From Sandaracinus amylolyticus (GTDB taxonomy: Bacteria > Myxococcota_A > Polyangia > Polyangiales > Sandaracinaceae): a stretch of 64,000 nt of DNA. The DNA lies in contig NZ_CP070225.1 in NCBI RefSeq assembly GCF_021631985.1, positions 2,108,001 to 2,172,000 on the forward strand. The letters are read 5' to 3'. Made by a program: the position numbers and the translations under genes. Of the stretch, positions 14,879 through 24,551 are shown piece by piece (the first letter of the stretch is position 1; each line of letters begins with the position of its first letter). Below the pieces are notes generated by a model that was given only the letters and a program-made list of their open reading frames with translations, searched no databases and was not told the DNA's origin.

Positions 14879-17692
14879 ATGAGCATTTTCGACCGCGCCG
14901 TGGGGCGGGCGGCCCGCTTCATCGACGACGTGCTCCTCTTGCCCGAGGAAGTGCGCGATCGCATCGAGCGCGCCGAGCAGCTGCTCGACGCGGGGCGCGG
15001 TGCCGAGGCGGAGAAGCTGCTTCGTGGTGTGCTCGAGGAACGTCCCGGGCTGCTGCGCGCGCTGATCGGATGGGCGCGCGCCCTCGAGATGACGGGCGAC
15101 GTCTCGGGCGCGCGGCTCGCGCTCGCGGAGGCGCGACAGCAGGAGCCCGACGACCCGCAGCTCTCGCTGCTCGCCGCGAAGCTCGCGCTCGCGTCGCACG
15201 ATCCCGGCGCGGCGGTGACGGCGGCGCGCGAGGCGGCACGGCGGCTCGCGGCGCAGGGCGGTCCCGCGTTCGCCGAGGCGTGTGTGATCCGTGCGCGTGC
15301 CGAGTGGATGCGGGGGCGCCCCGACCGCGCGGCGCGCGAGCTGCGCAAGGCGATCGCGGCGCGCCCCGACGACGTCGACGCGCGCATCGCGCTCGTGGAA
15401 GCGCTGGTCGACTCCGACGAGCGGCTCGCGGCGCGACGTGCGGCGCGCGGGCTCGAGGGCGCCGGGCTCGACGATGCCCGCACGACGCGGCTCGGCCTCG
15501 CGCTGCACCGCGCGGGGGACGCTGCGAGCGCGCGCCCGCTGCTCGAGCGCGCCGCGCAGATCGGCAACACGCAGGCGCTCGAGGCGCTCGCGCGGCAGTC
15601 GCTGGCGCGCGGCGATCACGCGGCCGCGGAAGGTCACGCGCGCATGGCGGTGGCGCGTGGTGGAGGCGCGGACGCGCTCTCGACGCTCGCCGACGTGCTC
15701 GCCGCGGCGGGGCGCGACGGAGAGGCCGCGCAGGCGCTCCTCGCGGCCTCGGAGACGCGCCAGGGCGGCGATCGTGATCTGCTGCGGCGTGCGGCGCGCG
15801 TGGTGCCGCTCCGCGATGCGCGCGAGCTGGTGCGGGTCGCGGACGCCCTCGAGGCGACCTCGCCGAACGATCCCGCGGCGCGCGCCCTCCGCGCTCATGC
15901 GTTGCTCCTTCGCGGAGAGCGCGACGCGTGCCGCATTCTGCTCGCGGGCGAGATGGTCGAGCCCCGCGAGGTGCTCGCCCACGCGCGGCTCGCGCTCGAC
16001 GAGCGTCGACCGCAGGACGCGCTCGCGGTGATGGATCGCGGCGAGGCGAGCGAGCAGCTGCGCCCTCGCAACGCCGACGCGCAGCTCGCGCGCACGCTCC
16101 GCCGCGACGCGCTGCGCACGCTGTGGCGTGGCCCGCGCGAAGAGGTCGATCTCGCGGCCGCGATCGACGGCGTGCTCGCGTTCGCGGAAGAGCGTCGGCT
16201 GACCGACGCGGTCGCGCGCGCCCGCGCGCTGCGCGACGAGCTCGATCGCCCGCTCTTGCTCACGATCCTCGGCGAATTCAACGCGGGCAAGAGCACGCTC
16301 GTGAACGCGTTCGTCGGTGCCGACGTCGCACCCACCGGGATCCTGCCGACCACCGCGACGCTCAACGTGCTGCGCGGCGGCGCGGAGCGACGCGTGCGCG
16401 TGGTGCGCAAGGACGGCACCACGCGCGAGGGCGACTGGGACGACCTCAAGCGCCTGCTCGGCGACGCGGAGCGCGAGGGCGCGGTCGTCGACCACGTCGA
16501 GATCGTGCTCCCGTCCGAGCTGCTCGAGCGCGTGTGGATCCTCGATACGCCGGGCAGCAACGCGCCGAACCCCGAGCACGAGGCGCTCGCGAAGGAAGCG
16601 ATGCGCCGCGCCGATGCCGCGCTCTGGGTCTTCGACGCCGGTCAGGCGGGCAAGGCGAGCGAGGGACGCATCCTCGCGAGCGTGCGCGCGAGCAAGCGCA
16701 CCGTGATCGCCGCGCTCAACAAGGTCGATCGCCTCAAGCCCGAGCAGCTCGCGCAGGTGAAGGCCTCGCTCGCGCGCGAGATGCCCGAGATCGGGCCCGA
16801 GCCGGTCGCGCTCTCGGCGCGCGCGGCGCTGCGCGCGCGGGTCGCGAACGACGACGCTGCGTTCGAGGCGAGCGGCTTCCCCGCGCTGGTGCGGCGGCTC
16901 GAGAGCGACGTGTTCTCGCAGTCGCGTCTCCTCAAGCGTCGTGCGTGCGCCGGACGTCTGCTCGAGCTGCTCCGCGATGCGCTCGCCACCGAGGCCGAGG
17001 TCGAGGGCACGTTCGAGGCGCGCCGCACGAAGCTCGAGCGCGCCGCGACGACGCTCGCGAGCGTGGGTGGCCCGGTGCAGGCCGCGATCGAGCGCGCGAT
17101 CGAGGAGCTCGAGTCCGCGCAGTCGCGCGCGTTCGACGACGCGGCGGCCGAGGTGCTCTCGTTCGTCCGCCCGCGCACCAATCGGTTCGCGACCCACGGC
17201 GCCGATCCCGAGGACCGCGCGTTCCTCGCCGAGGTCATCCAGAACCGGCTCGACCAGGCGAGCGAGTCCACGGCCGCGCGCCTCGGCGAAGCGCTGGTCG
17301 CCGCGCTGGCGCCCGCGCTCGGCGGCACCGAGCTCGAGGCTGCGATCGCGGTGCGCATCGAGGCGGCGATCGCTCCGCCGGTCGCGGCGTTCGGTGGCTT
17401 CCAGGCAGGCCTGCTGAGCGGCGGTGCGCTGCGTCGCTTCTTCGACGAGGTGCTCCCCACCGCGACCCTCAGCGTGAAGCCGATCGCCGACGCGCTCGGT
17501 CAGGCGCGCGCCTTCCCGCGCGAGTCGCTGCGGCCTGCGCTCGAGCACGCGACCGCCGAGCTGCTGCGCGAGCTGGAGCGCGACGTGACCGCCACGGGTG
17601 AGGCCGCGCGCCGCGACTGGGAGCGCCTGCGCGCCCGCACCTACGAGCCGCTGCGCGCGCTGCACGAGGTGCTCGAAGAGCTCGTTGGCTGA
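14879..17692 (+). CDS. dynamin-like GTPase with N-terminal TPR domain
   Basis: A 937-residue protein starting at ATG 14879. The N-terminal about 400 residues are TPR-like Ala-rich helical repeats (EAEKLLRGVLEERPGLLRAL, ALARQSLARGDHAAAEGHA). The GTPase domain has G1 GEFNAGKST (about 465-473), a TTATLN G2, G3 DTPGSN (about 556-561) and G4 NKVD (about 613). The last about 280 residues are helical and may act as the dynamin stalk or paddle. Bacterial dynamins remodel or sense membranes. The TPR-dynamin fusion is uncommon. The frame continues upstream to 14693, but that part overlaps the PleD gene and is rejected. Confidence 0.82.
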   Translation: MSIFDRAVGRAARFIDDVLLLPEEVRDRIERAEQLLDAGRGAEAEKLLRGVLEERPGLLRALIGWARALEMTGDVSGARLALAEARQQEPDDPQLSLLAAKLALASHDPGAAVTAAREAARRLAAQGGPAFAEACVIRARAEWMRGRPDRAARELRKAIAARPDDVDARIALVEALVDSDERLAARRAARGLEGAGLDDARTTRLGLALHRAGDAASARPLLERAAQIGNTQALEALARQSLARGDHAAAEGHARMAVARGGGADALSTLADVLAAAGRDGEAAQALLAASETRQGGDRDLLRRAARVVPLRDARELVRVADALEATSPNDPAARALRAHALLLRGERDACRILLAGEMVEPREVLAHARLALDERRPQDALAVMDRGEASEQLRPRNADAQLARTLRRDALRTLWRGPREEVDLAAAIDGVLAFAEERRLTDAVARARALRDELDRPLLLTILGEFNAGKSTLVNAFVGADVAPTGILPTTATLNVLRGGAERRVRVVRKDGTTREGDWDDLKRLLGDAEREGAVVDHVEIVLPSELLERVWILDTPGSNAPNPEHEALAKEAMRRADAALWVFDAGQAGKASEGRILASVRASKRTVIAALNKVDRLKPEQLAQVKASLAREMPEIGPEPVALSARAALRARVANDDAAFEASGFPALVRRLESDVFSQSRLLKRRACAGRLLELLRDALATEAEVEGTFEARRTKLERAATTLASVGGPVQAAIERAIEELESAQSRAFDDAAAEVLSFVRPRTNRFATHGADPEDRAFLAEVIQNRLDQASESTAARLGEALVAALAPALGGTELEAAIAVRIEAAIAPPVAAFGGFQAGLLSGGALRRFFDEVLPTATLSVKPIADALGQARAFPRESLRPALEHATAELLRELERDVTATGEAARRDWERLRARTYEPLRALHEVLEELVG

Positions 17693-17926
17693 TCACCCCG
17701 TGGGCCGTCTCGGGGGTGCGTCGGATAATCGCGGACGCGAACGACCGCCACGAGCTACCTCACAAGATGCAAAAGCGATTCCCTCTCGGCATCACGGGGG
17801 CTATAGTCGAGACCAACTTCACGATCGGAGGAGACTGGGCGCGCTGGGGCACTTCCCCCCGCCTTCGTTTCCCGGTCCCGGGACTCACCCGTCGGCCGCT
17901 GCGAGATCGTGAGGAGCCGGAGCCCG
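17693..17926. other. intergenic region upstream of rpoN
   Basis: A 234-bp gap with no convincing ORF. It must hold the rpoN promoter and perhaps the terminator of the dynamin gene. No clear hairpin or conserved promoter could be picked by eye. Confidence 0.4.
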
Positions 17927-19405
17927 ATGGAGATCAAGCAGCAACTCCGCCAGACGCAGCAGCTCGTGATGACGCCGCAGCTCCAGCAGGCGATCAAGCT
18001 GCTGCAGATGTCGCGCATGGAGCTGGTCGACCTCGTTCGCGAGGAGATGCTCGAGAACCCGGTCCTCGAGGACCAGGTCGAGACCGGCGAGGTGAACGCC
18101 CAGGGCGTCGAGGTGCAGGCACCGCCCGAGGCCGCGACGTCGATCGATCGCGCCGTCGAAGCCGACGATCGCGCGTCCGAAGCGTCGGTGAAGGGCGAAG
18201 AGAAGAAGACCGACGAGATCGACTGGGAGCGCTACCTCGAGAACCACGCGATGCAGGCGCCGATGCCGAGCTCCGGTCGCATGAGCGACGAGGAGATGCC
18301 CGGTGTCGAGGCGACGCTCACGAAGAGCGAGGACCTCGCCGATCATCTCGCGTGGCAGATCCGCCTGACCGACTTCACCGACGACGAGATGCGCTTCGTC
18401 GCGCTCGTGGTCGGCAACCTCGACGAGAACGGCTACCTGAAGCTCGAGGACACGCCGCCCGAAGAGGTCGTGCCGAGGCTCGCCGCCGAAGCGGAGATCG
18501 ATCCCGAGGACGCCGAAGAAGTCCTCAAGATGATCCAGAAGCTCGACCCGGTCGGCGCCGCGTCGCGTGACCTGCGCGAGTGCCTCCTGGTGCAGGCCGA
18601 GCACCACGGGATGGACGAGCTGGTGATCAGCGTGCTGCGCGATCACCTGACGAACCTCGAGAAGAAGAACTACGCGGCGATCGCGCGCGATCTGAAGGTG
18701 ACGGTCGAGGAGATCTACGACGTCGCGCAGGTGATCGCGGAGCTCGAGCCGCGGCCGGGGCGCGACTACGTCAGCGAAGAGCCGCGCTACATCGTGCCGG
18801 ACGTCTACGTCACGAAGGTCGGCGACAAGTACTACGTCCAGGCCAACGACGACGGCATGCCGCGCCTGAAGATCAGCGGCTTCTATCGCGCTGCGATGGC
18901 CGGCGATCCCAAGGCGAAGGAGTACATCCAGGGCAAGCTGCGCAGCGCGCAGTGGCTCATCCGCTCGATCGACCAGCGCCGCAAGACGATCGTCAAGGTC
19001 ACCGAATGCATCGTCGAGAAGCAGCGCGACTTCTTCGACAAGGGCATCGAGTACCTCAAGCCGATGATCCTGCGCGACGTCGCGGAGACGGTCGGGATGC
19101 ACGAGAGCACCATCTCGCGCGTCACGAGCAACAAGTACGTGGCGACGCCCCGCGGCGTGTTCGAGCTGAAGTACTTCTTCAACAGTGCGATCCGCCGCGA
19201 CAACGCCGACGACATCGCGAGCGAGTCGGTCAAGCAGGCGATCAAGAAGATCATCTCCGAGGAAGACGAGCGGAACCCTCACAGCGATCAGAAGATCGTG
19301 GAGATCCTCGCGCAGGACGGCGTGGTCATCGCGCGCCGCACGGTCGCGAAGTACCGCGAGATGCTGGGCATCCTCAGCTCCAGCAAGCGCAAGAAGTACT
19401 TCTGA
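17927..19405 (+). CDS. rpoN: RNA polymerase sigma-54 factor
   Basis: About 492 residues from ATG 17927 (the frame begins six codons earlier). The N-terminal activator-interacting region is Gln-rich (EIKQQLRQTQQLVMTPQLQQ), followed by an acidic linker. The core-binding region and the HTH (ETVGMHESTISRVTSNKYVA) precede the RpoN box ARRTVAKYREM near the C-terminus, which reads the -24 element. The protein directs transcription from -24/-12 promoters and depends on enhancer-binding ATPases. It leads the conserved rpoN-hpf-ptsN order. Confidence 0.97.
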   Translation: MEIKQQLRQTQQLVMTPQLQQAIKLLQMSRMELVDLVREEMLENPVLEDQVETGEVNAQGVEVQAPPEAATSIDRAVEADDRASEASVKGEEKKTDEIDWERYLENHAMQAPMPSSGRMSDEEMPGVEATLTKSEDLADHLAWQIRLTDFTDDEMRFVALVVGNLDENGYLKLEDTPPEEVVPRLAAEAEIDPEDAEEVLKMIQKLDPVGAASRDLRECLLVQAEHHGMDELVISVLRDHLTNLEKKNYAAIARDLKVTVEEIYDVAQVIAELEPRPGRDYVSEEPRYIVPDVYVTKVGDKYYVQANDDGMPRLKISGFYRAAMAGDPKAKEYIQGKLRSAQWLIRSIDQRRKTIVKVTECIVEKQRDFFDKGIEYLKPMILRDVAETVGMHESTISRVTSNKYVATPRGVFELKYFFNSAIRRDNADDIASESVKQAIKKIISEEDERNPHSDQKIVEILAQDGVVIARRTVAKYREMLGILSSSKRKKYF

Positions 19406-19511
19406 TGGGGGACGTCACTCGGACGTCGCCGAGTCGGCCCCGAGTGCGGTAGCGTAGACCTCGAGCGGCGCACCTCGGCTTCAACAGAGGGCGCCACGGG
19501 AGGAGAGACGC

Positions 19512-19847
19512 ATGGAGGTCTCGTTCACGTTCCGTCAGGTGGAGCCCTCGGAGGGCGTGAAGAACTACGCTCGCGAGAAGATCTCGAAGCTCCAGAAGTA
19601 CCTACGCGCGCCGCTGACGGCGGACGTGATCCTCTCGGTCGAGAGGCATCTGCAGACGGTCGAGGTGATGGTGCACGGCGACGGTCATCGGTTCGCCGGG
19701 ACCCACCAGTCGGAAGACATGTACGCGTCGATCGACCTCGTGATCGACAAGATCGATCGCCAGATCCGAGACGACAAGGATGCGAGCGCCGACCGACGCA
19801 AGCACTCGGGTGGCATCTCGCAGATGAGCGGGAAGACCGAGAAGTAG
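19512..19847 (+). CDS. hpf: ribosome hibernation promoting factor (HPF/RaiA family)
   Basis: A 111-residue protein with a strong Shine-Dalgarno (GGAGGAG) before ATG 19512. It shows the family pattern: SFTFRQVEPSEGVKNYAREKISKL, the central VILSVERHLQTVEVMVHGDG and EDMYASIDLVIDKIDRQIR. Members bind the 30S decoding region and inactivate ribosomes in stationary phase. It is of the short type, without the long-HPF dimerisation tail. Located 106 bp after rpoN. Confidence 0.93.
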   Translation: MEVSFTFRQVEPSEGVKNYAREKISKLQKYLRAPLTADVILSVERHLQTVEVMVHGDGHRFAGTHQSEDMYASIDLVIDKIDRQIRDDKDASADRRKHSGGISQMSGKTEK

Positions 19848-19942
19848 CAGGCGCGATCGTCTCGACGAAGGTCGCGCGGGGGCTCGGGCGCGCGACCTAC
19901 GTCGAGACCGCAGCGCAGCAGCTCCGAGAGAGCAAGAGAACG

Positions 19943-20419
19943 ATGCGCCTGGCCGAGCTCCTCACCGTCGACCGCATCGACACCGACCTCGACGCTCGCG
20001 ACAAGGGCGACGCGATCCGCGCGATGGCGAAGCTCCTCGCGTCCGGGCTCTATCCGAGCGCGGGCGGGAGCGCTCCAAGCGTCGACGAGGTCGAGCGCGT
20101 GCTCCGCGAGCGCGAAGCCGTCGCGAGCACGGGCGTCGGTGACGGCGTCGCGATCCCGCACGGACGCCTGCCCGGTCTGACGCGCTTCGTGGGCGCGCTC
20201 GGGATCCAGCGGGGCGGCGTCGCGTTCGACGCCATCGACGGGCGTCCCGCGTCGATCCTGTTCGCGCTGATCGGCCCCGATCGCGCGGCGGGCGAGCACC
20301 TCAAGTGCCTCGCGCGGATCTCGCGCGTGCTGCGCGACGACGCGCTGCGCGCGAGGCTGCTCGGCGCCGACGCGCCGCAGCGCGCGCTCGACATCGTGCT
20401 CGAGGTCGACGGGGCCTAG
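19943..20419 (+). CDS. ptsN: nitrogen-type PTS EIIA component
   Basis: A 158-residue EIIA-Ntr protein. The phosphorylatable His73 sits in GVAIPHGRL, with family signatures RVLREREAVASTGVGDGVA and the C-terminal RARLLGADAPQRAL. In other bacteria PtsN is phosphorylated by the EI-Ntr/NPr chain and modulates potassium uptake and sigma-54-linked functions. It follows rpoN and hpf. The hprK and rapZ genes common in some of these clusters are absent. Confidence 0.93.
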   Translation: MRLAELLTVDRIDTDLDARDKGDAIRAMAKLLASGLYPSAGGSAPSVDEVERVLREREAVASTGVGDGVAIPHGRLPGLTRFVGALGIQRGGVAFDAIDGRPASILFALIGPDRAAGEHLKCLARISRVLRDDALRARLLGADAPQRALDIVLEVDGA

Positions 20420-20469
20420 GTCGCTGGTGATCGGACGGTCGCGCGACCGTCTCGATCGAGCGATCGACC

Positions 20470-21417
20470 GTGCGGCGCTGGAGAGACCGAGCCCTGAAGG
20501 CCCTCGCGTTCGCCGCGACGGTCCTCGCTGCGAGCGCGTACTTCGTGCGCTGGAAGCCCGACGCGTTGGGCCCGGTGCCCTCGATCGAGGCGAGCGCGCC
20601 ACCGCTGCGGGAGGGCGAGCTCGCGGTGATGACGATCAACGCGTGGCGCCTCTCGCAGCCCGCGCGCGTCCCTGCGCTCGTCGCGGCGATCGATCGCGAA
20701 GGCGAGGCGCTCGCCGGCGGGCGTCCTGCGCTCGTGGGCATCCAGGAGATCCAGTCGCGCGAGGCGATCTCCGCGCTCTCGCGCGAGCTCGAGGACGACG
20801 GCTTCTTCGGCGCGTGCGAGTGCTCGATCCGGACCGATGGGTCGCTGCGCAGCGCGGTCGCGGCGGCGGTGCGCGATCCCTACGTCGTTCGCGGGCACGA
20901 GTGCATCGAGCTCGAGCGGCTCTTCCCCGATCAGCGTCGCTGCGCGCTTCTCGCGCGCGTCGACGATCCCGAGGGCCGGAGCATCGTGCTCGTGGTGGTG
21001 CACCTCGCGTGGCATCCGTCGAACGGCGCGATGGCAGCGTGGCTGCGGCAGGAGCTCGTGGAGCGCGACGCGCTCGGGCCGCACACGATCCTGCTCGGGG
21101 ATCTCAACGCGTGGCCGGGGACCGAGGGCTACGATCGCATCGTCGCGCCGCCGCTGCGCGACGCGGTGCCCGGCGCGCCTGCGACCCACTACTTCGGCTG
21201 GACGATCGATCACGTGGCGATCGGCGATGCGCTCGAGACGGTGCGCTCGCTCGATCGCCGCGCGTCGTACGAGCGGATGCAGCCCGCTGCCGCGCTCGTC
21301 ATGCCGCTCGCGTGCGACGAGGGCGGGCCGCCGGGCTGTCCGGTGAGCGATCACCTGCCCGAGGGTGTCGTGCTGCGTTGGCGCGACGGTGATCGCGTCT
21401 CAGCGACGCAGCGGTAG
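20470..21417 (+). CDS. endonuclease/exonuclease/phosphatase-fold protein
   Basis: A 315-residue protein from GTG 20470 with an N-terminal hydrophobic signal or anchor (ALKALAFAATVLAASAYFV). EEP-fold motifs occur in order: MTINAW, GIQEIQS (metal Glu), VVVHLAWHPSN, LGDLNAWPGT (catalytic Asp-x-Asn), IDHV and SDHLPEGV (catalytic His). Exported EEP proteins include DNases and phosphodiesterases; the substrate cannot be told. Its 3' end overlaps the convergent hydrolase gene by 18 bp. Confidence 0.85.
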   Translation: MRRWRDRALKALAFAATVLAASAYFVRWKPDALGPVPSIEASAPPLREGELAVMTINAWRLSQPARVPALVAAIDREGEALAGGRPALVGIQEIQSREAISALSRELEDDGFFGACECSIRTDGSLRSAVAAAVRDPYVVRGHECIELERLFPDQRRCALLARVDDPEGRSIVLVVVHLAWHPSNGAMAAWLRQELVERDALGPHTILLGDLNAWPGTEGYDRIVAPPLRDAVPGAPATHYFGWTIDHVAIGDALETVRSLDRRASYERMQPAAALVMPLACDEGGPPGCPVSDHLPEGVVLRWRDGDRVSATQR

Positions 21418-22248
21418 GCCGAGCGCGCGCAGTGTCTCGGCGATGTGGCGCGCCGGGATGTCGGCGTGGGGCGCGTCGCTCTCGACGATGACGACGCGTC
21501 GATCGCGCGCGTGCTCGAGGCGGGCATCGCGACCGACCGAGGCGCGCGCGCCGAGCGCACGGCGCGCGCGTCGCGCGAGATCGCGGTTGCGCTCGCGCGT
21601 GGTCCCGCGTCCGCCGTGGAACGAGAGCAGCGTGCGTGCGCCGTCTGCCGCGGCCCAAGCGAGGAACGCAGGCCCGCCGCTGTAGAGCGCGTCGAAGAGC
21701 ACGAGGTGCCGCAGTCGATCGTCGATGCGCCCGGCGCGCAGGATCGCGAGGCTCGTCTCGAACGCGGCGCTGTGCGCGAGGATCGTGATGCCCGCGAGAT
21801 CGTCGACGCGACGGCGCGCGCCGAGATCGGGCTCGAGCGCGGCGAGGAGCTCGTCGAGGAACGTGCGGAACGCGCCCTCGCGCCCGAAGCGCCCCGGGCT
21901 CCCTTCGCGCTGCCAGAGCGCGAGCTGCACCACGACGAAGAGCGTCTGCGTCCCCGCTTCGTCGTGACGCGCGGCGAGGCCCCAGCCGGGGTGCGGCGGA
22001 TCGCCGGGACGACAACGCGCGTCGGGCGCGTCGGAGACGAGCACCTGCGTGCAGCCGCGATAACCGTGCAGGAACACCACGAGGTGCAGCGGCGCGCGCG
22101 CGTCGAACCCGGGTGGTGCATGGACGATCGCGTCGGGCGCGCCCTCGTGATCGAACGCGCCGTGCGCGACGTCGATCGCGCGCGTCCACTGCGCGCTCGC
22201 GGTCGCCGGGATCAGCGCGATCACGAAGACGATCGCGATGCGGCTCAC
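21400..22248 (-). CDS. secreted alpha/beta-hydrolase-like protein
   Basis: A 282-residue protein from GTG 22248 with a signal peptide (IAIVFVIALIPATASAQ). Alpha/beta hydrolase features are the oxyanion segment VVFLHGYRGC, a nucleophile elbow-like ILAHSAAFETS (Ser) and a late His (APHADIPARH). It is probably an exported esterase or a peptidase-like enzyme. It starts one nt after the stop of the FHA gene, so the two are co-transcribed. Confidence 0.7.
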   Translation of the reverse strand: MSRIAIVFVIALIPATASAQWTRAIDVAHGAFDHEGAPDAIVHAPPGFDARAPLHLVVFLHGYRGCTQVLVSDAPDARCRPGDPPHPGWGLAARHDEAGTQTLFVVVQLALWQREGSPGRFGREGAFRTFLDELLAALEPDLGARRRVDDLAGITILAHSAAFETSLAILRAGRIDDRLRHLVLFDALYSGGPAFLAWAAADGARTLLSFHGGRGTTRERNRDLARRARRALGARASVGRDARLEHARDRRVVIVESDAPHADIPARHIAETLRALGLPLRR

Positions 22249-22249
22249 G

Positions 22250-23200
22250 TCAGGCCGAGACCATGCGCTCGATGCCCTCGAGCCGCGAGAGCAGGAAGCG
22301 CTCGGACGCCGAGAAGCCCTCGGCGCGCGCGCGCATCGCGATCACGTAGCGACGCACCGGGCCGGCGCCCGTGTAGCGCAGCTTCCGCACGAGCTCGTGC
22401 ACGCGCTCGATGTCGTCCGCGCCGAGGAGACGCCCCGTCGCCTCGTGCAGCTCGAACACCCAGTCGAGCCACGACGTGCGCTTCGTGCCTTCGGCGAGGC
22501 GCAGCGCGTATCGCGTCGCCTCCGCGATGCGCGGCGGAGGGGGCACCGAGCCGGTCTTCGCGCGCGCCAGGATCTCGTGCAGCGACTTGCCGAGCACGCG
22601 CTCCGCCTCGTCGAAGCGCCCGAGCGCGAGCGCCTTGTCGGCGATGCCCACGAGCAGCGCGCGCCCGGTGCTCTCCTCCGAGCCGACTCCCGCGGCCGAG
22701 GGGGGACGCGCGGCGTCGAGGCGCACTCCGTCGAGCCGCAGCGCCTCGTGCTTCGCGGTCTGCATCGCGTCGGGACGCACTGCGGGGATCTCGAGCGTCA
22801 TGCCCGCGAGCGTCGGGTTGCCCTTGTGCTGCAGGTGCCCGCACTTCTGGCAGAACGCCATGTCCATCGTGATGGCGGCGCCGCACGACTCGCACGCGGA
22901 CTCGAGCATCGGGCGATCGGGGATCTCGACGAGCACGAGCTCGTGCGAGCCGATCGTCACGCGATCGAGGTGCACGATCTTGCGACGCCCCGGGATGCGC
23001 TCGCCGTTGACCAGCACGCCGTTGCGGCTGCCGAGGTCGTCGACGAACACGCCGTCGGGCTGGACGTGGATCGCGGCATGCCGGCGCGAGACGAGCGCGT
23101 CGTCGAGCGCGAGGTGGCAGGCCGAGCTACGCCCGACGACGAACTCGCCGGGAGGCATCTCCAGGTCCGTGCCCTGGTACCGGATCCGGTAGCGAGGCAA
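22250..23200 (-). CDS. FHA-domain protein with zinc-ribbon motif
   Basis: A 316-residue protein, apparently from TTG 23200. The N-terminal FHA domain (residues about 1-95) has VVGRSSACHLALDD, SRRHA and GSRNGVLVNG, the phosphothreonine-binding loops. A CESCGAAITM / CQKCGHLQ zinc ribbon follows at about 102-122. The C-terminal half is helical and unrecognised. FHA proteins read Ser/Thr kinase signals, and two such kinases lie in this window. It forms an operon with the downstream hydrolase. Confidence 0.85.
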   Translation of the reverse strand: MPRYRIRYQGTDLEMPPGEFVVGRSSACHLALDDALVSRRHAAIHVQPDGVFVDDLGSRNGVLVNGERIPGRRKIVHLDRVTIGSHELVLVEIPDRPMLESACESCGAAITMDMAFCQKCGHLQHKGNPTLAGMTLEIPAVRPDAMQTAKHEALRLDGVRLDAARPPSAAGVGSEESTGRALLVGIADKALALGRFDEAERVLGKSLHEILARAKTGSVPPPPRIAEATRYALRLAEGTKRTSWLDWVFELHEATGRLLGADDIERVHELVRKLRYTGAGPVRRYVIAMRARAEGFSASERFLLSRLEGIERMVSA

Positions 23201-23241
23201 GCGCTGCGGATCGTGCCAGAGCGCGCGCGCGGACGGAAGAG

Positions 23242-23271
23242 AAACGGGCGCTCCCGTCGTCCGGGGCGCCC
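23242..23271 (-). terminator. intrinsic terminator after the 23310-24551 gene
   Basis: ACGGGCGC (23242-23249) pairs with GCGCCCGT (23264-23271). On the minus strand the hairpin is followed by TTTCTCTTCC. A second perfect stem, GGGGAGCC/GGCTCCCC (23287-23304), lies just before it. Both fall between the stop of the 23310 gene and the FHA gene. Confidence 0.6.
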
Positions 23272-23309
23272 GTCGTGGTCTTCGTCGGGGAGCCGAGGCT
23301 CCCCGGGGA

Positions 23310-24551
23310 TCACATCGCGAAGACTTCCTGGAGACGCGCGATCTCGCCGAGCGACGTGGTCAGACGGCCCTGGATCTCGACCGTCTGGTCCATCATCCGC
23401 TTGAGCTCGGTGATGTCCTGCACGTACTGGCGGAACGCGCCGAGCTGCTCCGAGAGCACGCCCGCGCTCTGCGCGCCGTCGACGATGAGCACCGTGGCCG
23501 GCGTGGTGCCGATCTCGGTGTCCGCGACGAAGCGCTCGAGCTCGCGGCCCGGGCCACCACGACGCGCGCGCGCCATCAGCTTGGTCTGGCCCTCGATGGG
23601 CTCGAGGAGCACGAGGCTGCCGACGATGCCGCCCGCTTCCTCGTTCGAGACGGGCACGACGCCGTAGAGCGCGGTCGCCGACTCCGCCGCCGCAGCCGCG
23701 GTGCGATCGAGCTCGGCGCGACGCGTCTCGTTCAGCGTCGTCGCCGCGAGGCGCCCGATGCGCTCCCAGATCAGCTGGACGTTGTTGTAGTACGCGAAGA
23801 GATCGTCGACGGTCCCGGGCTGGAACGCGCCGTAGTTCTTCCGCGCGAACGCGCCCGCGCTGATCGGCACTTCCATGCCGCGCAGCTCGGTGATCGTGTC
23901 GTAGTCGACGCCCGCGGCCTGACCGCCGTGGCCGGCCGCGCGCTCCACGAGACGGTCGATCTTCGTCTGCGCGTCGAGCACGCGCGCCGAGGCCTCGGTG
24001 ACCGTCTGGTAGATCTCGTGGCCGTCGCGGACGGTCACGTTGTAGAGCACGTTGCGGCCGTTCATCGAGCCGAAGCCGCCGCCGAGGAGGGCGCCGACGA
24101 CGAGGCCGATGCCGAGCAGCAGGAAGTTGCGGCCGCGCTGCTTGCGACCCACCTCCGAGTCGTCGACCGGCTTGTCGTCGATGACGAGGCGGACTTCCTG
24201 CGGGCCCGCCGCGACGGCGGGACCGGCAGCGAACGGATCCACCGGCGCCTTCGGGCGCACCGACTCCGGCGCCTTCGGCTGTGCGAAGGGCGGAGGCGCG
24301 ACGTCCGGGCCGCCGAAGGGCAGCTTCGGTCCTGCGATCGCAGCCGGCGGCGCGACCACCGGCGGCGCGACGACCGGCGCGATCGCGGGCGGCGGAACCG
24401 CGGCAGCAGCAGCGGCCGCGGCAGGAGCGGCGGCGGGGGCGGCGCCTGCGACGTTCGGCGTCGCGATGGGAGCGGCTCCAGGGGTGTTCGGGGAGATCGT
24501 GCGACCGAGCCGGGCTCGCAGATCCTTCTTCGGCTTCTTGTCGTCGGACAT
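23310..24551 (-). CDS. Ala/Pro-rich membrane protein, unrecognised
   Basis: A 413-residue protein. The N-terminal about 140 residues are low-complexity Ala/Pro with Lys at the start, likely disordered and cytoplasmic. One membrane helix follows (FLLLGIGLVVGALLGGGFG). The C-terminal about 240 residues are a helical external domain with heptad-like stretches (VLDAQTKIDRLVERA, ALYGVVPVSNEEAGGIVGSL). It has no Cys, no recognised enzyme motif and no TPR. It could be an envelope structural or sensor protein. Its own terminator follows. Confidence 0.7.
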   Translation of the reverse strand: MSDDKKPKKDLRARLGRTISPNTPGAAPIATPNVAGAAPAAAPAAAAAAAAVPPPAIAPVVAPPVVAPPAAIAGPKLPFGGPDVAPPPFAQPKAPESVRPKAPVDPFAAGPAVAAGPQEVRLVIDDKPVDDSEVGRKQRGRNFLLLGIGLVVGALLGGGFGSMNGRNVLYNVTVRDGHEIYQTVTEASARVLDAQTKIDRLVERAAGHGGQAAGVDYDTITELRGMEVPISAGAFARKNYGAFQPGTVDDLFAYYNNVQLIWERIGRLAATTLNETRRAELDRTAAAAAESATALYGVVPVSNEEAGGIVGSLVLLEPIEGQTKLMARARRGGPGRELERFVADTEIGTTPATVLIVDGAQSAGVLSEQLGAFRQYVQDITELKRMMDQTVEIQGRLTTSLGEIARLQEVFAM

